A stretch of 64,000 nt of DNA from Diphasiastrum complanatum (GCA_029204225.1 CM055095.1:30567538-30631537); one strand, 5' to 3'. Counted from the first letter of the stretch, positions 45,578 to 57,531 are shown. Numbers and translations: made by a program. Notes: generated from the sequence alone by a model not told the origin.

Positions 45578-45900
45578 TGTTTTACGTGCACCTTCCGAGA
45601 TGCGAAAGGTGCATGTACAGAAAAATTTAAGAGGGGGGGGGGTCCTACTCCGAGGCCCTTCCGCCCCGGAGGACTGTGCGCCCGAGGGCAGAGGCCTGAG
45701 GGCGCACAGTATTCCGCAGGCGGAAGGGCCGAGGAGCTGGCCCTTCCCACCCGTGAATTCTATTTTCAAATTGTTTTTTTCTTTTTGTTTTGACGTAATT
45801 TTTTTTTAAACACACCTTCCAGGCGGAAGGTGCATGTAAAAAAAAAAGTTTTACGTGCACCTTCCGGTGTCCAGAAGGTGCCTGTAAAAAAAAAAAAATT
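45578..45900. repeat. Cluster of hairpins upstream of the F-box locus
   Basis: Short inverted repeats built on TGCACCTTCCG / CGGAAGGTGCA occur near 45585-45620, 45812-45838 and 45850-45885, separated by A or T runs. A longer hairpin lies at 45654-45730: arms GGCCCTTCCGCC / GGCGGAAGGGCC (12 bp) and, inside, ACTGTGCGCCC / GGGCGCACAGT (11 bp), loop 16 nt. Possibly a foldback transposon remnant. Confidence 0.75.
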
Positions 45901-46280
45901 TGCCCCACAGATTACGTTTTGTGAGGCATCACCATTTCCTTTATAAAAATTTAAAAACTGATTTCACGACAAATAAAAAATAAAAAAAAGTTTTTGCGTT
46001 GAGGAAGGATTTTTTTTACATGACATTTCGCGTGAAAAGTGCATGCAACAAAAAAAAGACAAAAAAAGATTTAAAAAAAAAAGTTTTCATGTTAAGAAAG
46101 GTTCACTTTCTTGACCTTCCATTCTACCATGGAAAAGCCCTTCCATGTAGGGCTTTTGCCCAAAACCAAAGACACTTCTCCAGCAAAACAGCCTAGCAAG
46201 GAGACCATCCACCCCAACCCACGTGGCAAACAACTAGTGGCCTCGTGGCAAGCATCCAAGACATTTTTGTCTTCGCATTC

Positions 46281-46398
46281 TATATATTCTTCTTCTTTTC
46301 TCTCTCTCTCTTTTTGTCTCTCTCTGTCTTCATCTTCTGTTCTCTCTCTGCTTTCTTTTCTTCTATTTCTCTGAGTGTTTTTGCTTGCTGCAGTAGCG
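46281..46398 (+). promoter_or_regulatory. TATA box and CT-rich leader of F-box locus
   Basis: TATATATTC at 46281-46289 is followed by a CT-rich stretch (46290-46380) up to the ATG at 46399. The order and spacing are typical of a plant promoter and 5' UTR. Confidence 0.55.
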
Positions 46399-47495
46399 AT
46401 GGATCCACTCTCTCTTATTGCTTTCCTCCCACCATCTCCTCCATTACACGCCGAGAATGAAGAAGAAGAAGACGAGAGCAGCATGATGGATGCGCGAGTG
46501 TGGAGCAGGCTACCTGAGGAAGTCCTTGAGAGAATTTTAGCAGCAATGCCTGTTCCTAGCATCCTGCGCTTGCGCTCTGTCTGCAAGGCCTGGAACTCCC
46601 TCCTCGCCTCGCAAAACTTCACAACCTCTGGTTGCAGCTCTTCAAGTCCCGCACTCCCTGCTATGTCACGCCTGTCTTCCTCATCCGGGACACACTGGCC
46701 GTTTCCTTCTACAACCCAGCTCTCAATGTCTGGCACCAGCTGCTGATGCCCGAATTCTTCTGCGGCGCAGCTCAGAATCTGCATAATCTCGCTCCATCCG
46801 CAGCAGAACTCGTAGCTTCTGATGGGGGATTGCTTCTCTTCAGATTTGGGTCTCCGCAAACGCCAGAGGCTTATGTAGTGTGTAATCCCGTGACGGGGAA
46901 GTGGAAATGCTTGCCTCGCACTTTGCAAACCACTGGACGGTGGAATGAGAACAAATTGTGCTTCAAATACATATGAGGTAGTGATATCAGGCAACCAGAG
47001 CGATGCATCTGATCATCTCACCACCACTAATGTGTATGGCTCCTCAACCGACTCTTGGATGGTGTCCGACAGTGCCCTCCCCCGTGTATCGCATCGAATT
47101 GGTGTTGTTTGCAACGGAAATTTGTATTTAGTGGGCAGCCATCCTGCCGAGGTGGTAGCTTTTGATTTCCAGCTTGGGGTTTGGACTGAGATCCAACCCC
47201 GAATACCGGATCGCATCATTCGTCCACACCTATTTGAGCGTCATGGGCAATTGATGATCGTGGGCGGTGTTGGTAAATGGACTCGCACGCCGTTGCCCAA
47301 CCCTGAAAGCGTTGGATCAGGCACTCAAGGCCTGGGTTGAAGTCGAAAGGTTGCCAAAGCTCCTGTGTGAAGAATTTCGAAGGTGCATGGGTCAGCGCTG
47401 ATCGTGGCAGAGATGTGATGGCCTACCACATCTCCAACAAGTGGTGGAAATGGGTGCCGTTGCCCCACCCGCCCAGACTTATTGACCCTTATTGA
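46399..47495 (+). pseudogene. F-box/kelch-type gene with four frame breaks
   Basis: F-box proteins are substrate receptors of SCF ubiquitin ligases: the F-box binds SKP1 and the C-terminal domain binds the target. From ATG 46399: an acidic stretch, then the F-box (VWSRLPEEVLERILAAMPVP, ILRLRSVCKAWNSLL, residues about 33-70). The frame breaks by one base near 46620 and continues as LWLQLFKSRTPCYVTPVFLI and VCNPVTGKWKCLPR. It breaks near 46965 and continues with kelch-like WMVSDSALPRVSHRIGVVCN and VVAFDFQLGVWTEI. It breaks near 47312 (ALKAWVEVERLPKLLCEEF) and again near 47370 (EGAWVSADRGRDVMAYHISN, KWWKWVPLP), ending TGA 47495. The total, about 365 codons, is a normal size and no introns are needed. 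Well-kept codons between single-base breaks mean either recent decay or assembly indels. Confidence 0.8.
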
Positions 47496-48193
47496 CTACC
47501 ATGTTATACTCAGCTGGAGGCCATTGCCATTTGAGCCCTCACCGTTTGCCTTACTTTGACAACACTTTTTTCCTTGGATATCTCGCATCTTCTTCATCGA
47601 GTTCTGGAATTGATTCACCTCAAAACTTTGGGACATACCCCCTAAGAAGAGCATAGTTATGGACTCGGCTTATTACATTCGCCACGTCCATTTACATTTA
47701 CTTTGCCCTACTGCTGCCCACCTACTACCCATTTTCTAGTCCACCCTCACCTACTCCCAGCACCCTACTTTACTTTCTGTTCGTTGTCCACAACTCGACC
47801 TCTTTGCACTCTTTCCTAGCCCACCCCTCTTTGCATTGTCTCCACCTTCTTTCTACTATTTTCCAGCCTTGTTTGCTGGCTGCCTAATCCTCTCTTTTTG
47901 GCACCCTTCCTTATTTGGCTATCCATTTTCTAGCCATTTACTCCACTACTTGTTACTACTTTCTCTCATTATTTGGTTGCTTTTGCAGGCCCCTCTTATA
48001 TCTATTTGGTGGCTGCCCGGTATCTCTTTATTTTACTATCATTTTCAGCACGCTTTCGTTTGTAGTTGCGAGATACTACTTACATTATTTGTCACGTCTT
48101 TTCATTGGCGTACCTGTTGTGACGACTTATGTCCTCTCCTTCAATTCGGCCACTTGATTAGCATCTTGTCTCACATTTCATAGTTTCCTCATT
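47496..48193. other. No recognised gene (47.5-48.2 kb)
   Basis: Pyrimidine-rich on the plus strand. Possibly an LTR or leader of the gag fragment that follows, but no termini are clear. Confidence 0.35.
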
Positions 48194-48685
48194 ATGGCAC
48201 ATTCACCTACCTTGAGTGAGACTGTCCAGGAGAACCTATCCAATCAGTTTCGTCACATGATGATACCCTTTCTGGCCTCGTTCTTCGCCTAGATATGGTT
48301 ATGACTGGCTTTGCCACTATGCAGTCACAGATTGATTCTTTACAGCCTCATGGTCATGATTAAGCTCTTGTTTATCCTTCATTTGGGACTCACTCTCCAT
48401 TTGGATTTCCATCTTCTTTTGCTAGTCAGCCTGGTAGTGGACAGTTCATTCCACCTAACCCACCTCTTGGTTTCTTTCCACGTCCTCCAGTTCTTAAGCC
48501 AAACTTTGCTCGAGATTTTCGTGATAGGGTACAACTTGCTTCCTATTCCGATTCCTCTGACGGAAACTTATTAGAGAATTGGTTTGCTAAGCTTGACACA
48601 TATTTCTAGATTTACCCTAAAACTGATCCTCAAGAGATTCAGTTGGCTGCTTTACACTTAGATGGACGCGCTGCCATGTGGTGAT
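48194..48685 (+). pseudogene. Gypsy gag fragment
   Basis: Starts MAHSPTLSETVQENLSNQFR, then after frame breaks reads a proline-rich segment and the gypsy gag core: LASYSDSSDGNLLENWFAKL, DTYF, then DPQEIQLAALHLDGRAAMWW. A stop falls within the core near 48607. Downstream pol is absent; copia sequence follows. Confidence 0.7.
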
Positions 48686-48799
48686 CCTGATCGGGAAGGG
48701 CTCCATATCTAGCTTATCTTTTGTCATGACCTCCGTCATGCTATGATCCATTGGCTTATTTGGATCGAGTGCCAAAGGAGGAAGACAATCATCCCATCT

Positions 48800-49690
48800 C
48801 GTTGCCACGGATGCCAACATAGTCAAGTCTTTCGCAAAAAGCGCCGACTGCCTCACTATCAGATCGGGAGAGTGTATATAACACCATTGGACTGAGGTGA
48901 GTAGCTTGTTGTGAATTGTTGATGTATTCTGTTGGCCTTACAGAATTCTTTAAATTCGGTGGAGAAAAATTCTCCCCCTCCATCTGTGCATAGAGCTTTA
49001 ATCTTCGTCTGGGTCTGATTTTCAGCAGACGCCTTAAACTGCATGAAGAACTTGAATGCCTCCTTGCAATCCTTCTAGAGAAGTCATCGATGAAGGTTAG
49101 GAGTTATAGAGCTCCCCATTTAGAAGCAATCTACATCAGGCCACAAATATCGCTATGTATAAGATCGAGCAAGCCTTTGGAAATATGAACTGAGTCTGAA
49201 ATGAACAGACTTCTTGCATGATTGCTGATTATACAGCTTTCACATGGAGAAGTTGGCTTGCTAGCAGAAGACAGATCTTGTACTAGTTTCTGAGTCGACA
49301 TTTGTTGAATACTGTTGAAATTCAAATGGCCTAATCTAAAATGCCAAAGCATATCAGATAATTCAGAAGTAGAAGTGTGAAGAGCTTGACTGTTAGAAGA
49401 CTAACAATGGCTGAGTTTGTAGAGGTTGCCACTTCTTCTCTCGAAAGCTAGAACTTTTTGAGTTTTGTTAAGGATGGTGCAGCCGTTTGCATCGAATTCG
49501 ACCCTCCGACCTGAATCGGTGATTTTGCTAACTGAGAGCACATTCTAGGTTGGATTTGGGATGTGGAGGACGTTGGACAGCAACTTGACTTCACGCTTTT
49601 GAAATTTAATTCTGACTGTTCATTTACCTTGAATCGAATGTGATGAGTTGTCTCTAAGTTGCACAATTCGAAAGTGGGTGAAAGATTTAT
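48800..49690 (-). pseudogene. Copia protease end to integrase (minus)
   Basis: Read downwards: the protease/linker end near 49560-49420 (VLSVSKITDSGRRVEFDA, LNKTQKVLAFE), GAG-pre-integrase at 49352 (MLWHFRLGHLNFNSIQQM, CESCIISN), and an integrase piece at 49044-48870 (ALCTDGGGEFFSTEFKEFC, TSYSPQSNGV). Several frame breaks. It lies back to back with a plus-strand RT/RNase H fragment. Confidence 0.75.
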
Positions 49691-49719
49691 GATCTTTGAA
49701 TGGTCTGGCTGAAATAGTC

Positions 49720-50579
49720 ACCCCGCGTCTGGTTCCAAAAAATCAAATTGAGAATGGCCTCATTCCAAACTCAACAGACTCGAATGTCTACTTCAAGTCT
49801 GTATCGAATTTCTTCATCATCATCACTCTCCATGTGGATGATACACTATTATTCAGTAACAATCTGAATTTGATGAAGGAAACGAAATGTATGCTGGCCA
49901 AGGAGTACAAAATAACTGACATGGGTCCAGTCCATTGTTGTCTTGGAATTGAAATTTTTTGAATTTGATCCAAACGTCTGATTTTCATTAGCCAGCAAAG
50001 ATATTTCACAAACGTGCTGGAAAACTATGGAATGACCAACTGCAAACCGAGTCTCTGTCAAAGGAACAATCTCCTCAAACTGAGGCAAAAAAGGAGGAGA
50101 TGAAGCAATATCCGTTTCACTCCATCATCGGCTCACTGATGTATGCAATGATTTGCACTCGACCCGACATTGCGTATTCAATCAGCTCAGTTAGCCAGTT
50201 CCTATCGAATCCAGGTCTACTAACCCATTGGAAAGCACTCACAAAAATCATGAAGTACATCCAGACAACCAAACATCTTAGCATCTGTTATGGAGACAGC
50301 CAACATTCCAACATACTTGAAGGATACATAGATGCAGATTGGACAGGAGATATCGATACTAGAAGGTCTACTTCTAGTTTTGTATTTTTATACCATCAAG
50401 GCCCAATCTCGTGGAACAGCTGAAAGCATACCTCAGTAGCATTATCATCAACTGAATTAGAGTACATTACTGTCACAAATGCTACAAAGGAGGCAATTTG
50501 GCTAAGACACCTGCTAGCAGAAATCAACCTTCCACAGTCACATCCAACGACCATATTTTGTGACAACAAAAGCACCATT

Positions 50580-50580
<1 letters not shown>
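49720..50580 (+). pseudogene. Copia RT end and RNase H (plus)
   Basis: Reverse transcriptase with the active site in IIITLHVDDTLLFSNN (VDD, about residue 38 of the frame at 49696) and ITDMGPVHCCLGIEIF. After a frame break near 50100 comes RNase H: IIGSLMYAMICTRPDIAYSI, GYIDADWTGDIDTRRSTSS, then a stop and ALSSTELEYI, FCDNKSTIAL. It ends where the CT microsatellite starts, inside the IAL codons. Confidence 0.85.

Positions 50581-50662
<82 letters not shown>
50581..50662. repeat. CT microsatellite inside copia RNase H
   Basis: 41 CT units starting directly after ...AGCACCATTG, i.e. in the codons for the conserved I-A-L of the copia RNase H end. Confidence 0.97.
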
Positions 50663-50664
<2 letters not shown>

Positions 50665-50760
50665 GGCTATGCAACATATGGTTGTTCCACACAAAAATAC
50701 ACCATTTTCACACACAAAAATACACCATTTTAGAATTTTAAATCTTGACTATAAATTCAT

Positions 50761-51817
50761 TGTTGATTATGTGGAAAGAGGTGTGTAAAAGATAGGTTGA
50801 AAAGAATCGAATAAAAATAATTCAAACGACAAGAAAGAAAACTTATCGTGCGCAACGGAATAAACTATTTACCTCTTTCTCAATGCATGACTACACCTAT
50901 CAATTTCGAACAAAACAATAGTGATAGAAATCACGTTCGATCTTATAGTAACTAACATTGAAATCATTAGTACTACGGTGATTACGTAGCCAAACATTCA
51001 AGCATTGAATTATCAGACAAATAATTAGTCACGAAGAACTACAGAAATGAAAACATTCTGAGATGATCCTAAACGCAATAAGAAGATAGTATTGATTCAG
51101 TATGAAAACGAAACAGATGTAAATGAGTACAACAAGTTTCCGGATCAAGTCGCGTACTCTAAGCTATCTCTGAACGACTAAAAGTAAGTTTGAATTAAGC
51201 GCAATGCTAATAAGCAATAAGCGCAATGCTAATAAGCGATAAGCGCAATAGCAATCTCTAATCAACTCTAAAGAACTGAGGTAGAATGCTCAAGAGTGTT
51301 CGAGCTCGCAGATTTCAGAGAGAGAACGGTAACTATTCAATACTTGATGATTGATCTTCATGCTTCAATCCTTAAGATGTAGGAATATGAACAGCTATTT
51401 ATACTAAGCAATTAGGTCGTCAAATGCGTCATCCAGTTGGCTGTGATGTGCTGGCATCCATCCAGTTAAGACTTCTCAAAACTACTTGCTTGATGAATTA
51501 ATGCAAGTCAATGGCTTTGGTCGTAAACAATCTGTCTGCAGATTTGAACGTACATTGTTACTCTGCATAAATGAACGTAAATTGTCATGCGAAAAATGTG
51601 AAGGTCTTTGCCAACATCATTTTCTTAATATTTGAGACATTTGACATTTTGCGAAAAAACCGAAGTGAGAGAAAATCCCGAAAATGTCGACACTGTGAGT
51701 CGTTTCTGAGTAGTTATGCAAACTATGTAAAAACACGAAGAAATCTGTAGGTCTGGATAAAAAATTGGACGAAGATTAAAATGTCGATTAGTCAATTAGT
51801 AGGAGAATAATCCAACA
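50761..51817 (-). repeat. Copia 3' LTR (minus)
   Basis: TGTTGGATTATTCTCC at 51817 to AATCAACA at 50761, 1057 bp. A polypurine tract (TTAAGGGGGAG on minus, 51828-51818) lies immediately upstream, which marks it as a 3' LTR. The tail of an internal region continues to about 52000. Same family as 1940-2502 and 24261-25469 (shared GATAGGTGTAGTCATGCATT block). Confidence 0.85.
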
Positions 51818-52252
51818 CTCCCCCTTAATCTGAATCCATGAAATATTGTTGTTCGATTCTGGGAACGACATGAAATATTCTAGAATATGGCAAGAGGCTT
51901 CTACAATAAGCCCAAACAATACATAAATAAAGTAGAGAGTCAGAAGTAGTAGAAACAGACGACTAGTTGGCATCTTGCATGTGTGAGTCCAACATTGGGC
52001 CTTAGGCTAATAAGTGTCATGGAGCACAATTATTCAATAAAGTATTTTAAATTTAGATTTTTTAAAGTTCCTAAGTTAGGAAACACAACTTGACCTCAAA
52101 AAACACAAAGCGATCTTGATGGTCGAGATAGTGATCCTGATGGAACTTCAATAGCCAATCAGAATGAAGGGGGCTCACCTCTCAAATCTATAAGAGGGAG
52201 CCATTTCCCTTGTATTGCATCTTCTTCTACTCTTCCTAATAAAACTTTGTCC

Positions 52253-52253
<1 letters not shown>

Positions 52254-52320
<67 letters not shown>
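52254..52320. repeat. CT microsatellite
   Basis: About 33 CT units. Confidence 0.95.
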
Positions 52321-52322
<2 letters not shown>

Positions 52323-52385
52323 GGGAAACCACATTTAATAAGGCATAGACCTGTCATAAAAGTGTACAAGCGTGGGAGAACATAT

Positions 52386-52443
<58 letters not shown>

Positions 52444-52600
52444 TCATTTCATGCTTTTATACATGAGTTCTCTTGGGTTCATCTATCCATTGGTGCACTT
52501 TAGTGTTGATATATTGCAATTTTGTGTGTAAAATGCAATTGTATGTTTATTATTGGATCCACATGTGTGAAATATAGTACCTTACTATTATTGTATATAT
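52321..52600 (+). repeat. Copia LTR fragment with internal CT expansion
   Basis: Matches the LTR at 17490-17690 (shared TTCTCTTGGGTTC, CCATTGGTGCACT, ATCCACATGTGTGAAATATAG). The short TCTCTCTCTTA of that copy is here expanded to 26 CT units (52389-52440). Confidence 0.8.
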
Positions 52601-52730
52601 ACATATACATATTGTTATACATATATACAATACCTTACTATTATTGTACATATACATACATATGTACTTGGTGTATAATATACGTATATGTATATACGCC
52701 AGGTACATATGTACATATACATCAAGTGTG
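52590..52730. repeat. AT/TAC-rich simple sequence
   Basis: Degenerate ATATAC and GTATAT repeats with small palindromes. Confidence 0.7.
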
Positions 52731-52739
52731 ACATGCATG

Positions 52740-54350
52740 CTCTAAACTTGGTCATGTCACATTTAATTATATCATGATGTACATAATAATGACACTACTA
52801 GTGCACGTGAGTGACCAATTACAACCAAGAAAAAATTACGACGGTCATGTCCTTTCAGGCTGCTTCCTAGCATGATATGATAGTGTCTTTTTCAGTTCTT
52901 TTATCATGTAGAGAAGTTTTTCAACCTATTCAAATTTTCAAGCAAAGACAATTGTCATTGGGCTCAAAAGTGAATAGAAGTTTAAATGTTAACTAATCAT
53001 TTACTTTAATTCCTTTACATATGGAACGCTTCCTTGACCATAGAAACAAGATACCTTCACCCTCAATAGTCGTCTTAGATTGTGCAAATTAGAACACAAA
53101 TTATCTATTCATGATAACAAGGGCAATTGTAGAAAATACATTAAAATAAAGATTCCAATCTAATAAGTAGAAATCAAATTTTGCATACATTCATTTTAAC
53201 CAATTTGAGTAGTTACCTGACATAATTAAACTTCTTATGCTTCATACTGATTTTCACTTACTTTGTAAGGTTGATTATGACAAAAAGTATGATGCAAGTG
53301 CTAGCAATGCATGAGTGCAAATACAGGGTTGGTAGAAAACTTTGGAGTCCCTTGTAGAGCAACTTATCATCATTTGTCTAGTTTGGCATATTCTTAGCAA
53401 TAAGTTTTACACCTTATAACATTGAAAGCTGAATTTGGTGCATTGATAGGTCAGATGATGCAGATTACCAACATTGATAGGACACATGTTAATTTAGATC
53501 TTCATTAGCATCATGATTCTACGCAGAAACATGACAGGCTACAAAGGGTGTGGGATGCAAGTAAAAGCAGCAGTAAGGAGATGGCAAGATGGATCATACA
53601 CTTGTGTAAAGTAATAGAAAACATCTATTACAGTAAAATCAACAGGAGGACTAGAATCGTATTTTTAAGAACATGCAAATACATTTATATATGTCAAAAA
53701 CAGCTTTAGCGGAAACTAGGACTTCTAAGAAGCGCACAGGGTACTCAAGGGGAAAGAAAATGTTAAGGTAACTACATAGCATCTTGAATATTGCACAAAT
53801 TGGATCTAAGAATGCACAAGCGTCACATAGTACTCAAAGCAACCAACACATCTAAATAAAATCCTAAAAAGAGAAGCATCTTGATGAGCAAACCACAGCA
53901 TCGATTAAACCAGTCCAAATATAGCACTTATAGACCTGGCTTGTTCACAACACATAATAAGCATTATTGTAGACTGAGCTACTTGGAATCTTCATTCACA
54001 AAATTAGATCTTCATGACAATACTGCAATATACAGAAATTTATTAAGTCATAAACTTGTGGCAAAATATAGATCAGAATAGAAAGGTATCCTCATGGTAA
54101 AAGCTTAGTTGTCGACTATGACATACTTTACAGCTGACTTCAAGTTTTCAATATATTTGAAGCAATTATTTCTTACACTAGTACTGCTACATTTCTCAAA
54201 CAAGATAAAATCACAAGAACGAAAACTCTCGTCTCTGAGCCCATAGAACAGCATGTAGTTCCACTAATCTGTGACACTGAAAACTAAGAGATTTTCAATA
54301 CAATCATACGCATGTTCCAATCTAGAAACTGCAATACCACACTAGTCAAG
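52740..54350. other. No recognised gene; right part probably ELF3 3' UTR
   Basis: AT-rich with no domain-bearing frame. The last few hundred bases (about 54050-54354) lie just past the ELF3 stop codon and may be transcribed as its 3' UTR. Confidence 0.4.
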
Positions 54351-54354
54351 AGGA

Positions 54355-57300
54355 TCACCCTTGTCGTTCCTGTTGGATTGAGTGTAGAATTTCTGCTGCA
54401 GATTCTGGGGTGGCTACCATGGCACGTGGTACTACTTTGATGACTCGCTCATGCTGCCAATCTGGCATATGAGGCCTCCCATGATCAAAGGCATTAAAAC
54501 TTGAACCCCATGGGAAAACCGGCAAGCCATCCTGCGTGAAGCCCTTCTCCAGCTTATCTTCATGTTGGATCATTCTTCCTGTATGACTTCCTTCTCTTGG
54601 TCTTTTGAACAACTTATCTTGCTCATATTCCACATTCTCTACAGAAAGAGGATTATCTGAAGGCATGCGATCACTAGAACTAGCAGCTTCTGAAATAGTT
54701 TGACCTCTTGATTGACCCCCTTGATCATACTCGAGATGACCTGATGGCAAACCAGGAAAGACACCCCTTGGAGCATAATACATTGGCTGCTGATGACCTA
54801 AAAAGGGTGCATAATGCTCACCCTGCCTCACATAAAACTGACTTGCATTCCATCTAGCTGCTTCCATGGATGTTGTATCCAGCCTTTCAGAAGAAGGTTC
54901 ACCAGCAAGCCCTGATGGTCCAACTTGACCAGGCCTTCGCGCCACCGCTGCTTGTGTTGATGCGAAATGATCAACATAGCCTCTGACATCCGATCTATCT
55001 CTAGGACCTGGATCCACAAAGGGAGAAGTGTATGGAGAGGGGGCGCGGGTTATCCCATCCGAACCAGGAGCAGAGCCCGCAGGGGAGCTAGCATGCATTG
55101 GCATTGGCAACTGCCAATTTTGGTTCGGTGATGGACCATTTATTTGATACACATCTGAATATGTCTTGGGTCGCTGTTCATATCCAATTAGAGGGTAAAT
55201 AGGGCGAAGCTCAAAGGGGCTGGGGACACCAAACATTGGGCCATATGGCGCATGATAAGCACCTAGCGAAGGATGGAAAGGTGGAAAAGGCCCGTATGGC
55301 TGGTAACCATATGCTGCAGACCCTGCTGCCATTGCTCCAACCCAATGATTCATTCCTACATTTGGGTACGGTGTATAACCCCAAGCATTGGCCTGTCCCG
55401 GAATGATTGGATATGAGTATGGTGCAGCGTACATGCGAGCTTGTTGTTCCGAGTGAATGTTTTGAGCATTGTCAATGAAAGGACTGGTGTGATGGGCCGG
55501 TTCTGGTGGGTAGGACACCTGCGTTATTGCCGGTGCCATTGAGCCATCTTCCTTCTGCTTATTAACTTCTTTAGCTTCCTTTTCATCATCTTTCACTGCA
55601 TTGATTTCAGGTGTACCCAAAGTTTCAGGTATACCCAAAGATTCCAAGTCCTTTTGCTGCAATGCCCCAGCAGGAGGAGGACATTCAGCAATCTCTTCAA
55701 TCTGCAAAGCTGGTGAGTCTGCCATGATCTCTTGAACCTGTTCAAGATCTCAAAAAGATATCCAAAGAAAATCAAAGCACATACAATGTTCTATCTCAGC
55801 AAAACATTACAACTATGTTCTTGCCATGGTGTGAATTTATCCAATGAATTCTCACCTTGACCAGGCGATGTAGTTCAAAAAGTTGCATTGCAAATAGGCG
55901 TTGCTGCCTGCAATATTATGCACGTAACAAAATGCTATTAACCCATCAGGAAAATAAGGTTGTCGTTGTACATGCATAATCTCAGATACTTCTAAATAAT
56001 TGGTGATCTAGTTCTGCCTAGGAGTTTTGTAAAACTTAAGGGAAGCCATTCCTGTTGACTCAAGAATGCTGATTCAAAACTAGGATAGCTCCAGAGAACT
56101 CAAAAAATCAAGTTTTTCTTGCATCTTACAGAGGGAAAAATGTGAATCCTCAAGTGCCAGGTGGCCTCAAAAACAGAGGCCATGCTTTTGCAACTAGTAT
56201 ATGTCTTTACAACTACACAGATTATGAAAAAGACTAAAGGATAAGCTGAGAAGTAGGCGAAACAAAAACGACTACAGATGATTCACAAAGTCTAAACTTT
56301 ATCATCCAAATCCGTGAGTAATGATCCATAATGACAGCTTGAGTTTGGTAACTTATAGTAAGAAACAGAAGTACACAAGTTGAGAAGATGCTAACTTGAG
56401 AATTGCCTTCCGCATTCTCCAGAATTCATGCTGGCCAACTGCTCCAATGACGTCCTTCGGTGAAACCTTTGCTAACGATAATGAGTCTACCATGGAAGAT
56501 TCTGAATCATCACTTGCTTCACCTCCTTCAGGCTGAGAAGGCTCTGAAACTTCCACCCCAGATCCATCTGTCTGATTTTCAACATCTCCAGTACCTCCAG
56601 AATTGTTACTAAGCGAAGGCTGGAAATTTTGTGCCTGTCTGACAAGCAAACTAGCAACTTCTCTCAAGTTTTCCCCAAAAGCATTTACTCCATGCCGTTG
56701 GTCAATATTGAACACATCTTCTGGCCCCCTCAAAACCCCTGAAGCTTTGTTACTGGACTCCACATAATTCTGCCTGGTTACTTCAAGGATGTCACCTGAT
56801 GCTGAGCCTTCATTGCCACTGACTCGATGACTTCCCAAGGATTCCAGTCCAACCTTCCCTAAGTGGTATTCACAAGAACTGCCACTCCTGTCAAAGTCAT
56901 GCCATTGAGGTGGTTGTGAAGAGCAACTCTGATCCTTACTAGACTGCAATACAATGACTTTACTGATTGATCCACATTCTTTTGGGCCTATCTCATTACT
57001 TCCAGCTTCAATTCTATCCTCTTGGCTTGATTTCTTAGAAGCCTTTGACAATTTCAAGGAAAAATCATTGTCAACTCCTGGTTGTGATTGCAACTGCGGA
57101 ATTTCAGAATCTCCTGATTTACTACAGTCGCGTGTCAAGCTGGCCCCATTTCTACCATCCACATTCTGCCCTGACAGTTGGTGCTGTGGCAAGTTCTCTT
57201 TTGCCAGGTGGCAATCTGTTAGAGCACTCCGGCTCATCTTATCAGCAGAAAATGTGGGAACTGTAAAGTCGTCCACGGCCCTCCTTGCCAAGCTTAAAAC

Positions 57301-57531
57301 ATCTGTGTCTCTTACATTCACAGATGTTGTCCAGCACGGGACTGCTTCCGATGAAATCATTGAGTTTCCAGCTGGGCGAGAGACACCTGGCACCCTTTCA
57401 ACTTCAGCTTCGTTGCTAGTATCGGTAGCCATGGAAGGTTCTCCTTGAACATCGTAACCAACACCCATAGCTGGAAATGGTATTGGTGGAGTCATGTACA
57501 TTGGGGCAACAAGACCACCATTGTAAGGGCA
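54355..57531 (-). CDS. ELF3: EARLY FLOWERING 3 homologue, 3' three exons
   Basis: ELF3 is the nuclear scaffold of the evening complex with ELF4 and LUX; it represses growth and clock genes at dusk. Exons: 57531-56396, 55907-55856, 55737-54355, with acceptors CAG, CAG, CAG and donors GTTAGC, GTGAGA; phases agree and give 856 codons. Family blocks: VDDFTVPTF near residue 85 of the visible part; the block spanning all three exons (VIGAVGQHEFWRMRKAILK, then QQRLFAMQLFELHRLVK, then VQEIMADSPAL); a Tyr/Pro/Gly-rich segment (GYQPYGPFPPFHPSLGAYHA); and the C-terminal block VIKVVPRAMVATPESAAEIL followed by HSIQQERQG. No polyglutamine run is present. The N-terminal block (PRAPPRNKMALYEQL-type) is not found up to 64000, so the first exon or exons are probably beyond the edge. 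The ATG at 57546 lies in the intron and is not the start. Confidence 0.93.

Noticed and set aside
46092-46994. 300-codon minus-strand frame
   Set aside because: Antisense of the F-box gene and its CT-rich leader (low-complexity Glu/Arg stretch); no domain.
56954-57448. 164-codon plus-strand frame
   Set aside because: Antisense shadow of the ELF3 exon.
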